Source: Nephrocerus scutellatus (taxonomy: Eukaryota > Arthropoda > Insecta > Diptera > Pipunculidae). From it: a stretch of 64,000 nucleotides of DNA. This document shows, piece after piece, positions 31,171 through 42,789 of the stretch; the stretch's first letter is position 1, and each line of letters opens with the position of its first letter. The stretch lies in assembly GCA_947095585.1 (NCBI GenBank), contig OX352761.1, forward strand, positions 137,050,277 to 137,114,276. The letters run 5' to 3'. The notes under the pieces were generated by a model. That model saw only the letters and a list, made by a program, of their open reading frames with translations. It was not told the origin of the DNA and ran no database searches. The position numbers were made by a program, and so were the translations under genes.

Positions 31171-32260
31171 ATGCCATGCGCGGATCGCGGATTGGTAGAA
31201 ATGGACAAACACAGCACGTATCCTATAATGAGGTGAACTTCAACTACCGGTTGGATAACATTTTTTCAGCAATACTAAGATGCAAATCTATGTAATTTTA
31301 ACAGGGTTAATCGGCGATCGTAACCAGCAATCTATAAATAACAATCAAGCCTGTAAGGTTATTGATCGTGAAAACAGCAACGCGCCGCAGCTTTAGTGTC
31401 TAGTCTATAAACCGAGCGGGCGCAAACCAACTACGAGTACAATCTATTATGGTGAAGCATTCAGACATGATGGAATTCAGGCTGCAGACGACGTGCAGGC
31501 AGACTGATCTGCAGAAAATACGCGCGTGTTCGATTAAAAAGATTTTTTTTTTGTTGGCACGGATATGGTGCACCATTCTTCATTCAACATTTGCCACCTT
31601 AGTCAGCGGGGAGTACACTGATCTTTCTATTGGGCACGCAGTTTGTATTTATCCAATCAAATATGATGCACTAATAGTGGTGGACATAGGTAACGAGTAT
31701 TTTTCCTAAGTCCACGTTTTGGAGAAATGGAATTTTGTTTTAGTGCATTAGCACCTACTTATAAGGAATTAATGATTTTCTATGGCGATTTTATGGTTTG
31801 TAAAAGTTGTCTGTCAAAAGGTGAATAAATAAATTCGAGTTATATCATCTTAGACTATTATTATAGACTAAAGTTAATTAAAATGTTTATTTACAAATTT
31901 CTTTCTACCGATAGAGGATCAACGCATTTAGAGATTTTAGTTCAACTATAGTTATATTTTTATTATACTTTTGTTAATAATTTACGATATATTATTTACC
32001 GAACAATAATAATACATTTATTCTATTGTTTACGAAATGAATTGAAAAATTGAAACGTACGGCAATTGAGCGAATAGAAGCTCTACGATGTTTTGTCTAT
32101 GATGGAAACGAAATCTCCTTGTTGGTTCATTTAAAAACATTTTTTAAAAGTTCTCTCTTTAAAAAAAATTACGGAATTTAGTAAAAAATAAACAACCAAT
32201 AAGAAAAATAAATAATAAATAAAAAAATAACCAATAACCAGAATTCCACTATTCCACTAT
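31171..32260. other. AT-rich interval, no gene seen
   Basis: A frame at 31449-31709 shows no recognisable domain. The rest is homopolymer-rich. Confidence 0.3.
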
Positions 32261-32267
32261 AATAATA

Positions 32268-32549
32268 TTCGGCGCGACAGACCATTGCGGTCCAAGGCCT
32301 TGCTTCTCGCAACAATTTGTGTTGAGCATGTATATTTTTGCACACAAATGGAGGGGACCTACAATTTAATGCCGGATCCGAACGGCGAATTGAGAAGCAT
32401 TCCGTGACAAGTTATTACTCTCTCAACGTTTGTCACATATTCGCGAGAGTTGGGACACCGTGAAAAATACTTTTGATGTTACTGAGATACGAACCACGAA
32501 CCCCCTGCTCAGAAGTTTATGCTCTTATCCACTGAGCCCACACATTCCA
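32268..32549 (-). mobile_element. tRNA-derived SINE (family S), copy 1
   Basis: On the minus strand the head reads TGGGCTCAGTGGATAAGAGC (A box) and 40 bp on GGGGTTCGTGGTTCG (B box), then a body with CACGGTGTCCC, TGTCACGGAATGC, GCATTAAATTGTAGGTCCCC and CCATTTGTGTGCAAAAA, ending TGGTCTGTCGCGCC before a TATTAT tail. RNA polymerase III promoter boxes, body and tail order define a SINE. Copies lie at 35.8 and 54.1 kb. Confidence 0.75.
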
Positions 32550-32619
32550 CTATAAATGCTGAAAAATAAAAACACATGCAAATCACTGTAACCCTACAAC
32601 AAAACCACCCTAATTGTAA

Positions 32620-32760
32620 AGCAAGTAGCGCTGCTTACAGCGCACACAGAACACAGTCATTATAGTATGACGCTATATGGATAAAAAAAATGGAATGGGA
32701 GCCCTGCGACCCCGCGACCCTATCACTTTCTAACTTGGAATATCATTTTTCAGAAAGCCG
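32620..32760 (-). repeat. Dispersed repeat family R, fragment
   Basis: AGCGCTGCTTACAGCGCACA, TATAGTATGACGCTATATGG and a GGGAGCCC stretch match 30080-30240. Confidence 0.55.
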
Positions 32761-34085
32761 TAATCTGGCTAAAGATATATAGAAACGAGGAGTTTTCTAG
32801 GTAAAAATATAGCCAACAACTATATTGCAATGAAGAACACCTTTGTACCAATTTATGTATGTTAGTATTTAGTAAACAAATTACTGAAAACGGCTGAAAG
32901 CTCATTACAGCTGCAGTTATTCGTATCTGCCAAATAACGAATAATTTGATAAATGCATCTATGATCAATTAAAATGTTCACAAATTGATTCAAATCATCG
33001 GCATCATTTAGTTAGGGTTTAAATTTAATTACAGAAGGAGGCAGAAGTAAAAATCGCCCCAATATATGACCGACAGAAAAATACCAGATAAATTTCAACA
33101 CCTAATTTATCAAAACGAAAGGCAAACATCTCAGGCAAGCAGAGTGACGACCCCGATGAAATAATTATGTTTGGCTGAATTATTTCGAATTTGTATGCAA
33201 TTAATCAAAATTCAAATGAAAATCAAAATTATGACGATGAAGACAAGATAAACTATAACTTTATTTAAGAAATTAATTTTAAATGACGCAGCTTATAGTG
33301 GGGATATTTTTTTTGGCAACATAACTACTCGCTTGTTGGTCCGTCCTGGTGCGCAAGCCAACGAACAACGAAGAAAGTCTTCGCTATTTGGTAAAAATAA
33401 TTAATGAAAAGCGTGTACATTTTTGCGTACCACTACGGTCGATCATAACAGTGGCCAAGAAAATTTTCTAAGCAAACACTTAACTGTGACATGTAAGAGC
33501 AGGTGAGTACCACCAGCAGAGTCATATGGTGGATGGCGCAACTCGAGTTATAAATTTTTCAACCTGTAATTTAGCAGATGCAGAGGGTGACTTGTTTACC
33601 CTTAGTCTTAGCCTGTTTGCTTTATCATTTTAATTATGTGCTGTTGCTTAGTAGTAGTATATAGCTCACAACATTAAAATCTCAAAATCTTTGTCAATAA
33701 ATAGGCCCCAGCCTATATTGCGCTATATTTTGTGACCTAATAATACACTTTTTTTGGGGAATAAATGCTGCCAACAAAATAAAATTGCTGCTACGTACCC
33801 TTTAACAAAATAAAACTGGATTTACACGAAACTTTTTTTTGACTTGGACAGTTTTTTTTGTAGTGACCACAGAATTCTACTTTAATATTAACTCCCCATT
33901 ACTTAACCTGCTAACATTAATATACGCTGATGTTCAACTTTCACTTCTGAATAGTAGAGAAATTTCCAAGGAACATAAATCAATGAAAATCCATAAAAAC
34001 ATAAAAATTAATCTTCCGAGCTGGATCACGAGAAGATATTACCAGAGTCGTAGCTATAATCATTGGCCACTGGCCATGCATTATA
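32761..34085. other. Interval without recognisable gene
   Basis: AT-rich, short frames only. Two frames at 34090-34310 read through a region of more balanced composition but match nothing I know. Confidence 0.3.
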
Positions 34086-34285
34086 TCTGTAAATGTCCAG
34101 CCGTGACGAGGTCCTGACTCCACAAATTGAGAAAACCTTTCTTTGCCTACGTGAGGGAGCTTTCGGAGTGCCGGATCACCGATCTGATCTCGTACCTGAA
34201 TACTACAGCTTGGTTATTATCATTTCCAGATACCTATCACGGCATAGGGTCTCCCGATGTCTGTGGTCACGAAACGGCGCACTAT

Positions 34286-34550
34286 AGCACCATTTTAGGC
34301 CCTCGTTAAGGCAGCGCGGACCACCACTCTACCTACCTACATATCGCCTTAGAAGTGATAGACAAGCGATCGTTCATAAGGATTAAAAAAGTGCAAGAGG
34401 CCTCTGAGGTCACAAAACTGCACATTCTAGCGCTATTTAAGGACCTAGTTACGGCTGCGCGGACCACCACTCTACCTACCTACCTATCGCCATAAAAGTG
34501 GTAGACAAGCAAGGATTAAAAAAAAGTGCAGGAGACAAAACAGAGCCCTA
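34286..34550. repeat. Two-copy tandem repeat of about 143 bp
   Basis: GCGCGGACCACCACTCTACC plus a TACCTAC stretch, GATAGACAAGC/GGTAGACAAGC and AGGATTAAAAAA occur in the same order from about 34286 and again from 34429, with visible divergence. Confidence 0.65.
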
Positions 34551-34869
34551 TTGAACACTAGCATTTATACGGTGAATTGCTGATCTCTTAAAGTTTAAGA
34601 CTTAAACTGTTCGAAAACTTCTTCAATTGAACGATCTGACAGATTCTATTCTAATAAACCAGGGTTAATTTGAATTATTCCCAAAGGAGACACTTCCGAC
34701 AAAAGGATATAGTGCGAAAATCTTAGAATCATCTATTCTAGAGCCACTGCTTTGCTTTCGCAATTATTATGAGAGATATTCAATCAGATCATCAAAAAAA
34801 TCTTAGCTAAAGTCCGGTCTTTAAAAGTTTTCGTGATCTAAGTTGACTGTTAATTAGCGTCTGGAACGA

Positions 34870-35785
34870 AGTGACTAACAAGAGTGAAAATACAAGGTGG
34901 GGCAAAATTATTCACCCTATCCGAAGATGTAATAGTCGTGTCGCGCCAACTCGAACAGACTGGAAACACAGGAGACCATACAGGGCGTGCCGCCACCGGA
35001 CTGCTCGCTCGGCTGAAAATACTGCGGTTTTGGCTGCTGATGTCGCTGAGGACGAAGAAACATCAACCAGACGACGGGCCACGCAATTGGGCATCACCCT
35101 ACAGAGAATTTTAGTGAAAGACTTACACATGTTCCCGTACAAAGTATAAACAGTGCATCAGTTAATGCCTGCTGACCGTCAGTCGCGTGTGAATTACTGT
35201 CAAGCCCTCCTAAATCTCAACAACGAAGAGGACGATTTTGTGTCGAAAATCATCATGAGCGACGAGGCGCCTTTCTACTTAAGCGGTTACGTCAATATGC
35301 AAAATCTTCGTTTCTGGGGCACTGAAAATTCACGTGTGATGCACGAAGAGCCATTTTATCCACTCAAAGCCACTGTGTGGTGCGGCGTTCACGCGGTCGG
35401 AGCGATTTTTTTGAATTGGATGACCGGGGCTCGGTGAACATGTGGTTTCAACAAGACGATGCAACCGCACACACAGCACAAGCCACAATGGGTATTCTGA
35501 AGGAAGCGTTTCCTGGTCGCGTAATCTCCCGTTTTGGCGATTTGGCATTGCCAGCAAGATCAGCCGATTTAACCATCTCAACTTCTTTACTTGGGGCTAC
35601 TTCAAGTCGCGGGTTTACGCCAACAAACCTCAGATTACGAGAATATTCGACAGGAATGTGGACAGTTATCACCGGAAACCTTGCGGAAAGTCATGGAAAA
35701 TGCGATAAAACGGGCACAAATGTGTATCAACACTGGCGGCAGCCACTTGACGGATATAATCTTTTCCACTTAACAGAAAAAATAG
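34870..35785 (+). pseudogene. Tc1/mariner-superfamily transposase relic, copy 2 (best preserved)
   Basis: Reads the HTH region (RRRATQLGITLQRILVKDLH), PYKV, then ADRQSRVNYCQALL and KIIMSDEAPFYLSGYVNMQN (first catalytic Asp), then HEEPFYPLKATVWCGV. Frameshifts follow before MWFQQDDATAHTAQATMGIL (second Asp), FPGRVISRFGDL, ARSADLT, and the C-terminal TLRKVMENAIKRAQMCI-GGSHL-DIIF. The order and the WFQQD-ATCHTA and GRVISR motifs are those of long insect Tc1/mariner-superfamily transposases. At least three frame breaks make it inactive. Confidence 0.8.
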
Positions 35786-35965
35786 TAAAGGTCCAATTTC
35801 CAGATTTCCATCACAAGATTTCCGTGACAAGTAATTTCTCTCGGAAAGTTTGTCACCCATTCGCGAGGTGGGACACCGTGAAAAATACTTTTGGTGTTAC
35901 TGGGATTCGAACTACGAACCTCCTGCTCAGTAGCCACGCGCATTTCCACTGAGCCATGGTCAGCC
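35770..35965 (-). mobile_element. tRNA-derived SINE (family S), copy 2, 3' truncated
   Basis: Minus-strand head CATGGCTCAGTGGAAATGCG, then GGTTCGTAGTTCGAATCCC (good B box), then CACGGTGTCCCACC and TGTCACGGAAATC. It lies directly against the end of the transposase relic and lacks the GTAGGTCCCC part. Confidence 0.7.
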
Positions 35966-38280
35966 ACACAAGGGCTGGGTACACACCAAAGTAAGCTTTT
36001 TCTTAAATCCCCGATAAATGATTTCAACATTAGAGATAGACTGTAGAACGATTTTTTTCTTAGAATATACCCAAGAATCATTTCTCAAATGATCCTTGAC
36101 GAATTAGGGGACACTCTGAACTGAATTATCGATATTACAGCTAAGAAAATGTTTTTAAAAATTGTTGCTTACAAAATTTATCGAGTTATTTAAAACTAAT
36201 CTGATGGAGAATTATTTCTCTTCCTTCCATATACTTGAGTAACTTTTCTTATACTTAATGAATATTCTTTAGGAACCGCTTTTGGATTTGTTTGGGGTAA
36301 CCACTACACAATAAAAGGTTATTTACATACATAGTTGTATATATATATGTCCTTCTGCCATATATTAGATACATGTTATTAAAACAACATTATAGCAACT
36401 AACACGAAAGTTAACAACATATGACAGAAAATGCAAATTAGTTCACATGAAGCAATAAAAATGTTACAATTGAAATGCAAATGCAAAATATGAATGACAA
36501 CAACCACCGTTCACCGTGTTATACGTACAAACATGCGGACAAAAAACAATTCATTCAATTGGCGCGAAAATGTTGCATAATTTTTCAAAACAAAACCGAT
36601 CACAAGAACGCATTGAAAGAGCTCTTAAATCTTAACATTAGTATTTCTTTTTTTTTTGTTTTTGTAAATCAAGGTTCAACCAACTTTGCTGCAAGCATAC
36701 GGTATCGAAAAACTTCATTTCCTTAGGCAACACGTCCTTCGAACGATAAGGTAGGTAGGTGGTGGTAGTCAGTCAGTTCCACAGGAGCATTTAATTTGTT
36801 TGCCCCACACAAGAAAACACCCACATCGAACAACGTAATGTTAGAGAGAAATTAATGGAATTGTTAATCTCAAACAAATTGGCAAGCAAAAACAGCAAGC
36901 AGTATAAAAAAAAACATTTAATCCGCAAACGACAAAAATTCAAAAAATCGCTGCTTAACGCTTTCCGCAAGCCACACACCGACACCACACTGAGAGCAAT
37001 CGAAATTCGTACTGTGAGCGCGATGCGTGCAATCAATCAGTTAAATAAAAAAATTGTTAAATTTTTGTGCATTAAATTATTTGTGTATATACATAATATC
37101 ATCAGTGTTGGATGTTGTGATATATAGTATTTATGTGCATTAAAAATTATTACCAATTACCAACAATTTGTCGTTGTGATGGTTATTTTTGAACTTTTCA
37201 AACTGTTTTTTTTTTATTAATAATATTAATTGTATATATAATTTAAGTTGATTTGTTTCGAGATTTTATCAACACAAAATTAGCACTTTTCTATAATACT
37301 TTGGCATGTTATGCTGTCTGTTCCATTGTGACCGAATCTGTCAAAATACACAAACACACACATATTAACGCACAGATGATTTCATACACAAAAAAAACAG
37401 GATCAAGTGATTCAAGCGTTAAGTGTTAATTAATTTTCACGTGAGAATTATAGCCATTAATTCGATAAAAGTTTTATTGCTTTTCACTCCTCCCATTCGC
37501 GGCCAAATAAACAATTTTTGTTGCCATAAGACATAAAGCAGGAATCAAGTAATGTAGCCTGCAAGAGAACCGCACAGCAACTACCACGCTAGAAACATCT
37601 AACTTGTACTTTTAGATAATCCAAAACAATGATCTGTCAGTTCCGCAATGATCGTTTGACTTAATGACGAAATTAAAGAACCGAAACTATAGCTGCGATG
37701 ACTGCAACGTTGACAATGCCTCTGGGGCGCAACTTACTTGTGGCATAAACATCACAGCTAAATTACTCACTCAAAATGTTTGTTTTTTGGTTTTTCACTC
37801 AGAGTGCTACTGGGTGATTCATATTCTTGTACTTTTGTACTATAGTAAGATATTCACTCAAATGCGGGAATGATCTTCCGCCAGTCAAGTTATATGGTCA
37901 AGGCTGGCACCAACAAAGTACATTGATCTATTTGTGCTTGCAGATGCAGAGAAATCGACATTGTAATCGATTGACGTCAACATTGTGCAGCTTGGACTAT
38001 AGGTACATCGTCCATGTGGACAGGGTTACCAACCGACAGTGAAGTCAACAACTAGTAAGCGGTTTTTCAATAGGGATATAACAATTTTGTATTTTAATAC
38101 AAACGCACCATTAAACCTTTTTTTTATGATCTGCCAATATCAAAACGTCAGCCAAGATTTACATTTTTACTATGCTGCAGTTCACGAACGAGAAACGTTT
38201 TAAAAATTACTACCGAATTTCTGAGTCTATGGTCGCAACTTTAAGAGCGCTTTATCCAATTTTCAGCCTTTATAATCTTC
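35966..38280. other. Interval with a leader-like stretch, no gene confirmed
   Basis: 36740-37050 has GTAGGTAGGTGGTGG, an initiator-like AGTCAGTCAGTTCC near 36770 and an A-rich stretch that looks like a fly 5' UTR on the plus strand. No coding exon follows in the window. The frame 36855-37127 is Lys-rich and unconvincing. Confidence 0.3.
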
Positions 38281-38331
38281 CTACCAAGACATACTGTGCG
38301 TGCTAAAGTGAATATATTCCAGTCAATATAT

Positions 38332-38754
38332 TGTTACGAAAAGTAGTTAGTAGTAGATTAAAAGGAATAAGAAATAAGAATTAAGAAATTTTGTAAATTG
38401 TTATTGCTAACAGCGCACAGCACCATCAGTAGACTAATAGAATAAGTAAATCGATTATCAAATAATAATGACTGTTGTACATAGAACCTTTTTTTTAGAA
38501 GAATATATCCAAGGCATTTGACAGAGGCTGGCATCAAGCACTTTTGTCGAAAATAAATGCTTATGCTCTGCTCTGCTTAATTGGACTACTAACCACTTTT
38601 CTGGCCGTTCAATCCAGGGGTCGAATTGTGGTACTTTGACCTGAATTGTGAACTGTTGTTATATCTTTGCTTATGATTAATTAAAGTTTCTATTTGTATG
38701 TTGTATTTTATTTGCAAAATTCTTTCAGAACTCGAAAGCCTAAATTCCGTAACA
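38332..38754. mobile_element. Probable solo LTR (423 bp)
   Basis: Starts TGTTACG and ends CGTAACA, giving TG...CA termini with a 7-bp inverted repeat. It is flanked by ATAT at 38328-38331 and 38755-38758, a 4-bp target duplication usual for Ty3/gypsy-type elements, some of which prefer ATAT. Comparing the host sequence with the 26.05-kb copy shows this block is an insertion. It carries a LINE-A scrap (38503-38628). No internal coding region is present, so it would be a recombined remnant. Confidence 0.6.
38503..38628 (+). pseudogene. LINE-A RT scrap inside the solo LTR
   Basis: ISKAFDRGWHQALLSKINAY then a decayed SDRSIQ-like piece correspond to 12565-12680 of LINE-A copy 2. Too short for any function. 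Confidence 0.6.
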
Positions 38755-38801
38755 ATATTTACTATTGTTCCTGTGCCAGCGATTCAACGCACCGGTCGAA
38801 G

Positions 38802-38860
38802 TTTTTTTTTTTTTTTATAATGTACACACGCTAAAGGAGTTTGCACCCTTACCTTTAACG
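38802..38860 (-). repeat. LINE-A 3' tail inserted in transposase copy 3
   Basis: On the minus strand: GGTAAGGGTGCAAACTCCTT, GCGTGTGTACATTATA then 15 A residues, matching the LINE-A 3' UTR and tail. Extreme 5' truncation is typical of LINE insertion. Confidence 0.65.
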
Positions 38861-39143
38861 CAGGCGTAAGTGATTCAGTTCAAAATGAGCAAAATCAATG
38901 GATTACACGTTGTTTACAGGAATTGGGAATCTCTCAGTTCACATTGTTGCGAATTTTGTGTAAAATCTTGGCTTACAAGATCAAATTAACTCAATAACTA
39001 AAGCCTCTGATCATTTGAAGCGCCGAAACTTGCATCATGTTATTGAAAAAACCTTTATAATCAAGCCAGATTGCACGTTTTGTGGTTCAATGGTTAGACC
39101 GAAAAGTTACTTAATGACTGGATGCCGTAAATTTATTTCACAG

Positions 39144-39330
39144 TTATATCTATCTAGCTATCTTTATCTATATTTCCTTATCTATCTATCTTTATCTATA
39201 TATCATTGTCTATCTGTCTATATATAATTACCAATCTATCTATCTTTATCTACGAGTATCTATCTATCTATATTTATCTATCTATGTTTATCTATCTATC
39301 ATTTATCTAGATATCATTATCTATCTATGG
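39144..39330. repeat. (TATC)n / (TCTA)n microsatellite
   Basis: Long imperfect run of TATC, TTTATC and TATATC words. A small perfect relative lies at 58819-58836. Confidence 0.9.
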
Positions 39331-41195
39331 GAAGTTTATTTTAATCAAAGAGTAAGCATCTAGTGTCTACGACCGATTATGAAAGTGTTCGCCTATTAGA
39401 ATGAATTTTGCTTAAAGAATATTGAATAAAAACTCCTTCTATGAAATGTCTCCGTGAAAGGGAGATATCTGTTTATAAGAGCTGTTCGCAAGAAAAGCTT
39501 TTATATTTATACATTTATATTATATAGATTTATATTCATTTGTTATCAAAAATTATCAGATCATATAGGCTCAGTTGATCTAATTATTGAGTATATAACA
39601 AAAACTTTCACGAACTACAGGCTACGAAAAAATTTCGTTCGATACATTATCTTCTGCAGTGTCAATACTCGATATGTTTCACCCTGTGATCGAGTGGGAA
39701 CTTTATGATACGTAGTATCTACATTGCCACTAAATTGCTCAAACAGAGCTTTTACTCGAATACCTTAGGCTGAGTTATACCGCTTCACGCTTACCCTTCG
39801 TTAAAGCTCAATTTCCTCGTGATCATCATGCGCAATCACACGTCTACGACGATTATGTTTATGCGCGTGAAGCAGCAAAGAGGAAGCGTATGCAATAAAC
39901 AAGATTAAGTTGCTCCCCTGTATCCCGCACATGAGCAACATCCATCACCACCAGCACCACGACCGCACTATCACCACTGTGAGAAAAGATAAGGCGAGAA
40001 CTTGTGTACTCCCAACATCAAAACTTTCGTTCTAAAGCAGAACTGCTTATCTTTTCTGCTCTCTCTACCTCGTTATCTCGACACAAAAGAATAATGCATA
40101 CTCGTATACACCGAGGCGGTTGATCCGGCGGTTTTTTAAACGAAGCAATTTTTTATTTAAATTAAGAAAAGATCTAAAAATAGCATCAATGCAAAATCGT
40201 GAATTGTGTATTGTATAATTTAGGAACGACGCTCGAGCGCTAGTATGTACTTATACATAGAGGGTACCCGAACGAGCACCTCGATTCGGACTAACCTTAA
40301 TCACATGTAAATACGTAGTAGTAGATGATGATCATCATGACAATAATGATGTTGTACCAAGTTAAGTACGCTTGGGTGCACGCCCGACCGATCGACCGAC
40401 CGACCGACCCATTCACATCAGTTTGTTTAGTTGTTTGAATTTGCAACCTCACAGCTGATGTTGCCCGACTAATGCGGCTATTTTTGTTATCAACTTCACG
40501 TGACTATTCCGCTTTGCAACAAGTTCAAAGTCACAAAAAAAAATATTTTTGGTTAATGGTGGGTGGCGCCTCAGCAACCTCTTCAACGGCTAGGAATTGG
40601 CGCCATACTGCGGTACAAGCCAAATTTCGATCTTAATTACCGAAACTAATTTGATTTTGGCAGAATATTTCATTTGAAGAAGACAAACGATTGAGTGATT
40701 GGTGGTGACGGCGAGGATGATAATCTTAACCACCCCCTTCCACCAATGACTGCAGGCATTCTTAGACATTCTGCGTATAACATGAATTAGGAGTATTAGA
40801 CCGAGGTTTAACAAGTTCCCAAGTACGTTCATGTGCACGAGTCACTAATTCATAACGCAAAGAAAAATCGTCAATTAGTTGGACGATTGCTATAAGTAAA
40901 ATTTTGCCGCCTTATTTTTTAATTAAGAAATTAAATTAAATGTTAAATGTGAAATGTTAGTTATTCTAAATGAATTTTGGTGTGAGGTAGTTTCACAGCA
41001 CATTCTCGTAACTAGTAAGAAAAGCGTGTAGATCGATATTTTTTATACCAATGTTCCTCTGGTAGGGAAATTTAAGAAGACAATAATTCGAGTATAATAT
41101 ACTAATTACAACTTTAAAGCATTAATTTAGCTTGCTAGGTGAAAAAATAGATTATATGAGCATAGTTAGAGCATGAGCTTAAGACAACTATTGCA
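39331..41195. other. Interval without recognisable gene
   Basis: Includes a (CGAC)n stretch near 40385-40408 and mixed-composition sequence at 39770-40460. No domain or splice-compatible exon was identified on either strand. Confidence 0.3.
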
Positions 41196-41243
41196 GTGGT
41201 AAGGTAAGGTAAGGTGTATGGTAAGGTAAAGTAAGGTAAGGTA
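41196..41243 (+). repeat. (TAAGG)n minisatellite
   Basis: Repeated GGTAA/TAAGG units with two variants. It differs from the insect telomere repeat TTAGG on both strands. Confidence 0.85.
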
Positions 41244-41269
41244 AGTGGTTCTAAATTCACGCTGCTGTA

Positions 41270-42185
41270 TCTGCCAAACATCTGATGACAGCGCGCTCAT
41301 ATTTTGACAAACGGTAGTCTGTTATGTTGTTTAGAAGCATATCATATACGTCGTATTTGAAAGGATTATTCAAAAAGGAAATTCAAACAAAACAGTTTGA
41401 CTGCACAGTTTTCTGATAGAAAGTCACAAAAGCTCCAGCATTTGAATGTGAATTTATTATTTGTGTATCGGACCATCATACTTTACAACGATACTGGTAG
41501 CATCATAAAAAGCCATGGAGGTGGCCTGCCAAAAACAGCACCAACGCCAGAAATGGTACACGCAAAATAAAGGCACGAATTAAGCAATATACACGACAAA
41601 GTGCGCAAAAACTGGCAAAAAATCTGCACGTGTCCGATAGAAGCATCCGACGGATACTGAAAATAGACTTCAATTAAAGCTCTATAAGATAGAAAAGGTG
41701 TAAGATTTAACAACGGCTTTAAAGGCAGTTCGACTTGAAAGATGCAAAGTGCTAAAACGTCTACACGAACATAACGATCTCGTCTGGTGATAACATTTTT
41801 AGGGTTCAACAGTAGGTATACAAACAAAATGATCGTGTGTGGTCAAATTATTAAATGATGTGTTGCTATATTGGGCATACAAAAAATTCGGTAACAACCT
41901 CCGGACATTCCAACAGGACTCAGCACAATCACATAAAACTCCTTTGACAGAACAGTTTTTACAAAGTCGCGTTCAAAATTTCATTTCTTTGCAACAATGG
42001 CCTCCATATATTCCACCACCAGAATTCAATTGAGTTTTCCATATGGTCCATTTTGAAGGCCAAAGTATATGAAAGTTAGGACGCATTGAAGAGATTGGAC
42101 CAAATTACCAACAGGTAACGTTTGTGCAGCATGCAATGCCTTCGATAAGTAACTCGACGCTATCATCCGCGCCTAAGGTGACTAT
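41270..42185 (+). pseudogene. Second Tc1/mariner-type transposase relic (different family)
   Basis: Reads KSHGGGLPKTAPTPEMVHA, KARIKQYTRQSAQKLAKNLH and VSDRSIRRILKID (bipartite HTH), VRLERCKVLKRLHEHN and later FQQDSAQSHKTPLTEQFL, then FISLQQWPPYIPPPEFN where related transposases have W..SPDLNP. The second Asp survives (QQD) but the third (DLNP) is Glu (PEFN). Stops split it. The family lacks the long C-terminal motifs of the copies at 26, 35 and 38 kb. Confidence 0.65.
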
Positions 42186-42780
42186 ATGGAACAGTAACGT
42201 GTTTTTCTGATAACTGAAATCTAATCTGTTACCTGAGATCTAAGAAAATATCAGCCAAATTGTCTACAGGTCGCCTCGAATGCAGTCACAATAATATTGT
42301 CTCGATCTTAATACTTTTGACAGACTGGCATACTTAAAGTAGTTTATCGTTTGCAGTTTCTAAGAGAACTGTTGAGGGTGACACTTTTAATTCTATTCTG
42401 GGTTAGTTTACAAAAAAGAGAAGATTACAAATCGTTTTGTTGAGCAAAACAAACACTACAATTGCTTAAATATTATGGGCTAGAGTGAGGACTCCTCCTG
42501 CTGTCAACAGGACCACCAGTGGGATTATTTGTAGGAATTTCAACTTATGATACAATTTATATCTATTCATCATTAAATTTTTGGTAAATAAGTCAAATTT
42601 GGGCAAAGATCAAAGGCATTGGTTTGGGAAAGTAGCCGCTGTCCAACACAGATAACATGGACATCGAAGAACTGAGTGATACATTTGCTAGATGCTCAAA
42701 TGATTCTAATTATACTGAACCAATGTTACCAAATAACGCTTCAAACATGGCTTTATCGTTCAATACAGTAGATATGCTTG
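42186..42780. other. Interval without recognisable gene
   Basis: AT-rich, no motif or repeat seen. Confidence 0.3.
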
Positions 42781-42789
42781 AAGTTAAAT

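Larger units (their letters stand above)
38290..39165 (+). pseudogene. Tc1/mariner-superfamily transposase relic, copy 3, multiply interrupted
   Basis: It begins with CTGTGCGTGCTA as copy 1 does and resumes after a 423-bp insertion at GTTCCTGTG...CGCACCGGTCGAAG. It is cut again by a LINE-A tail and continues with CAGTTCAAAATG, GGAATTGGGAATCTCTCAG, AAAGCCTCTGATCATTTGAA (L-HLKRRNL) and KPDCTFCGSMVRPKSYLM. It is the same family as copies 1 and 2 but even more decayed. Confidence 0.6.

Noticed and set aside
36855..37127. 90-residue Lys-rich frame as a small protein
   Set aside because: It begins in leader-like A-rich DNA with homopolymer-driven residues and no recognisable family.
39144..39330. 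Possible CRISPR-like regular repeat
   Set aside because: It is a simple tetranucleotide microsatellite; the genome is eukaryotic and there are no unique spacers.
41196..41243. Interstitial telomere repeat
   Set aside because: The unit is TAAGG/GGTAA, not TTAGG or its complement CCTAA.
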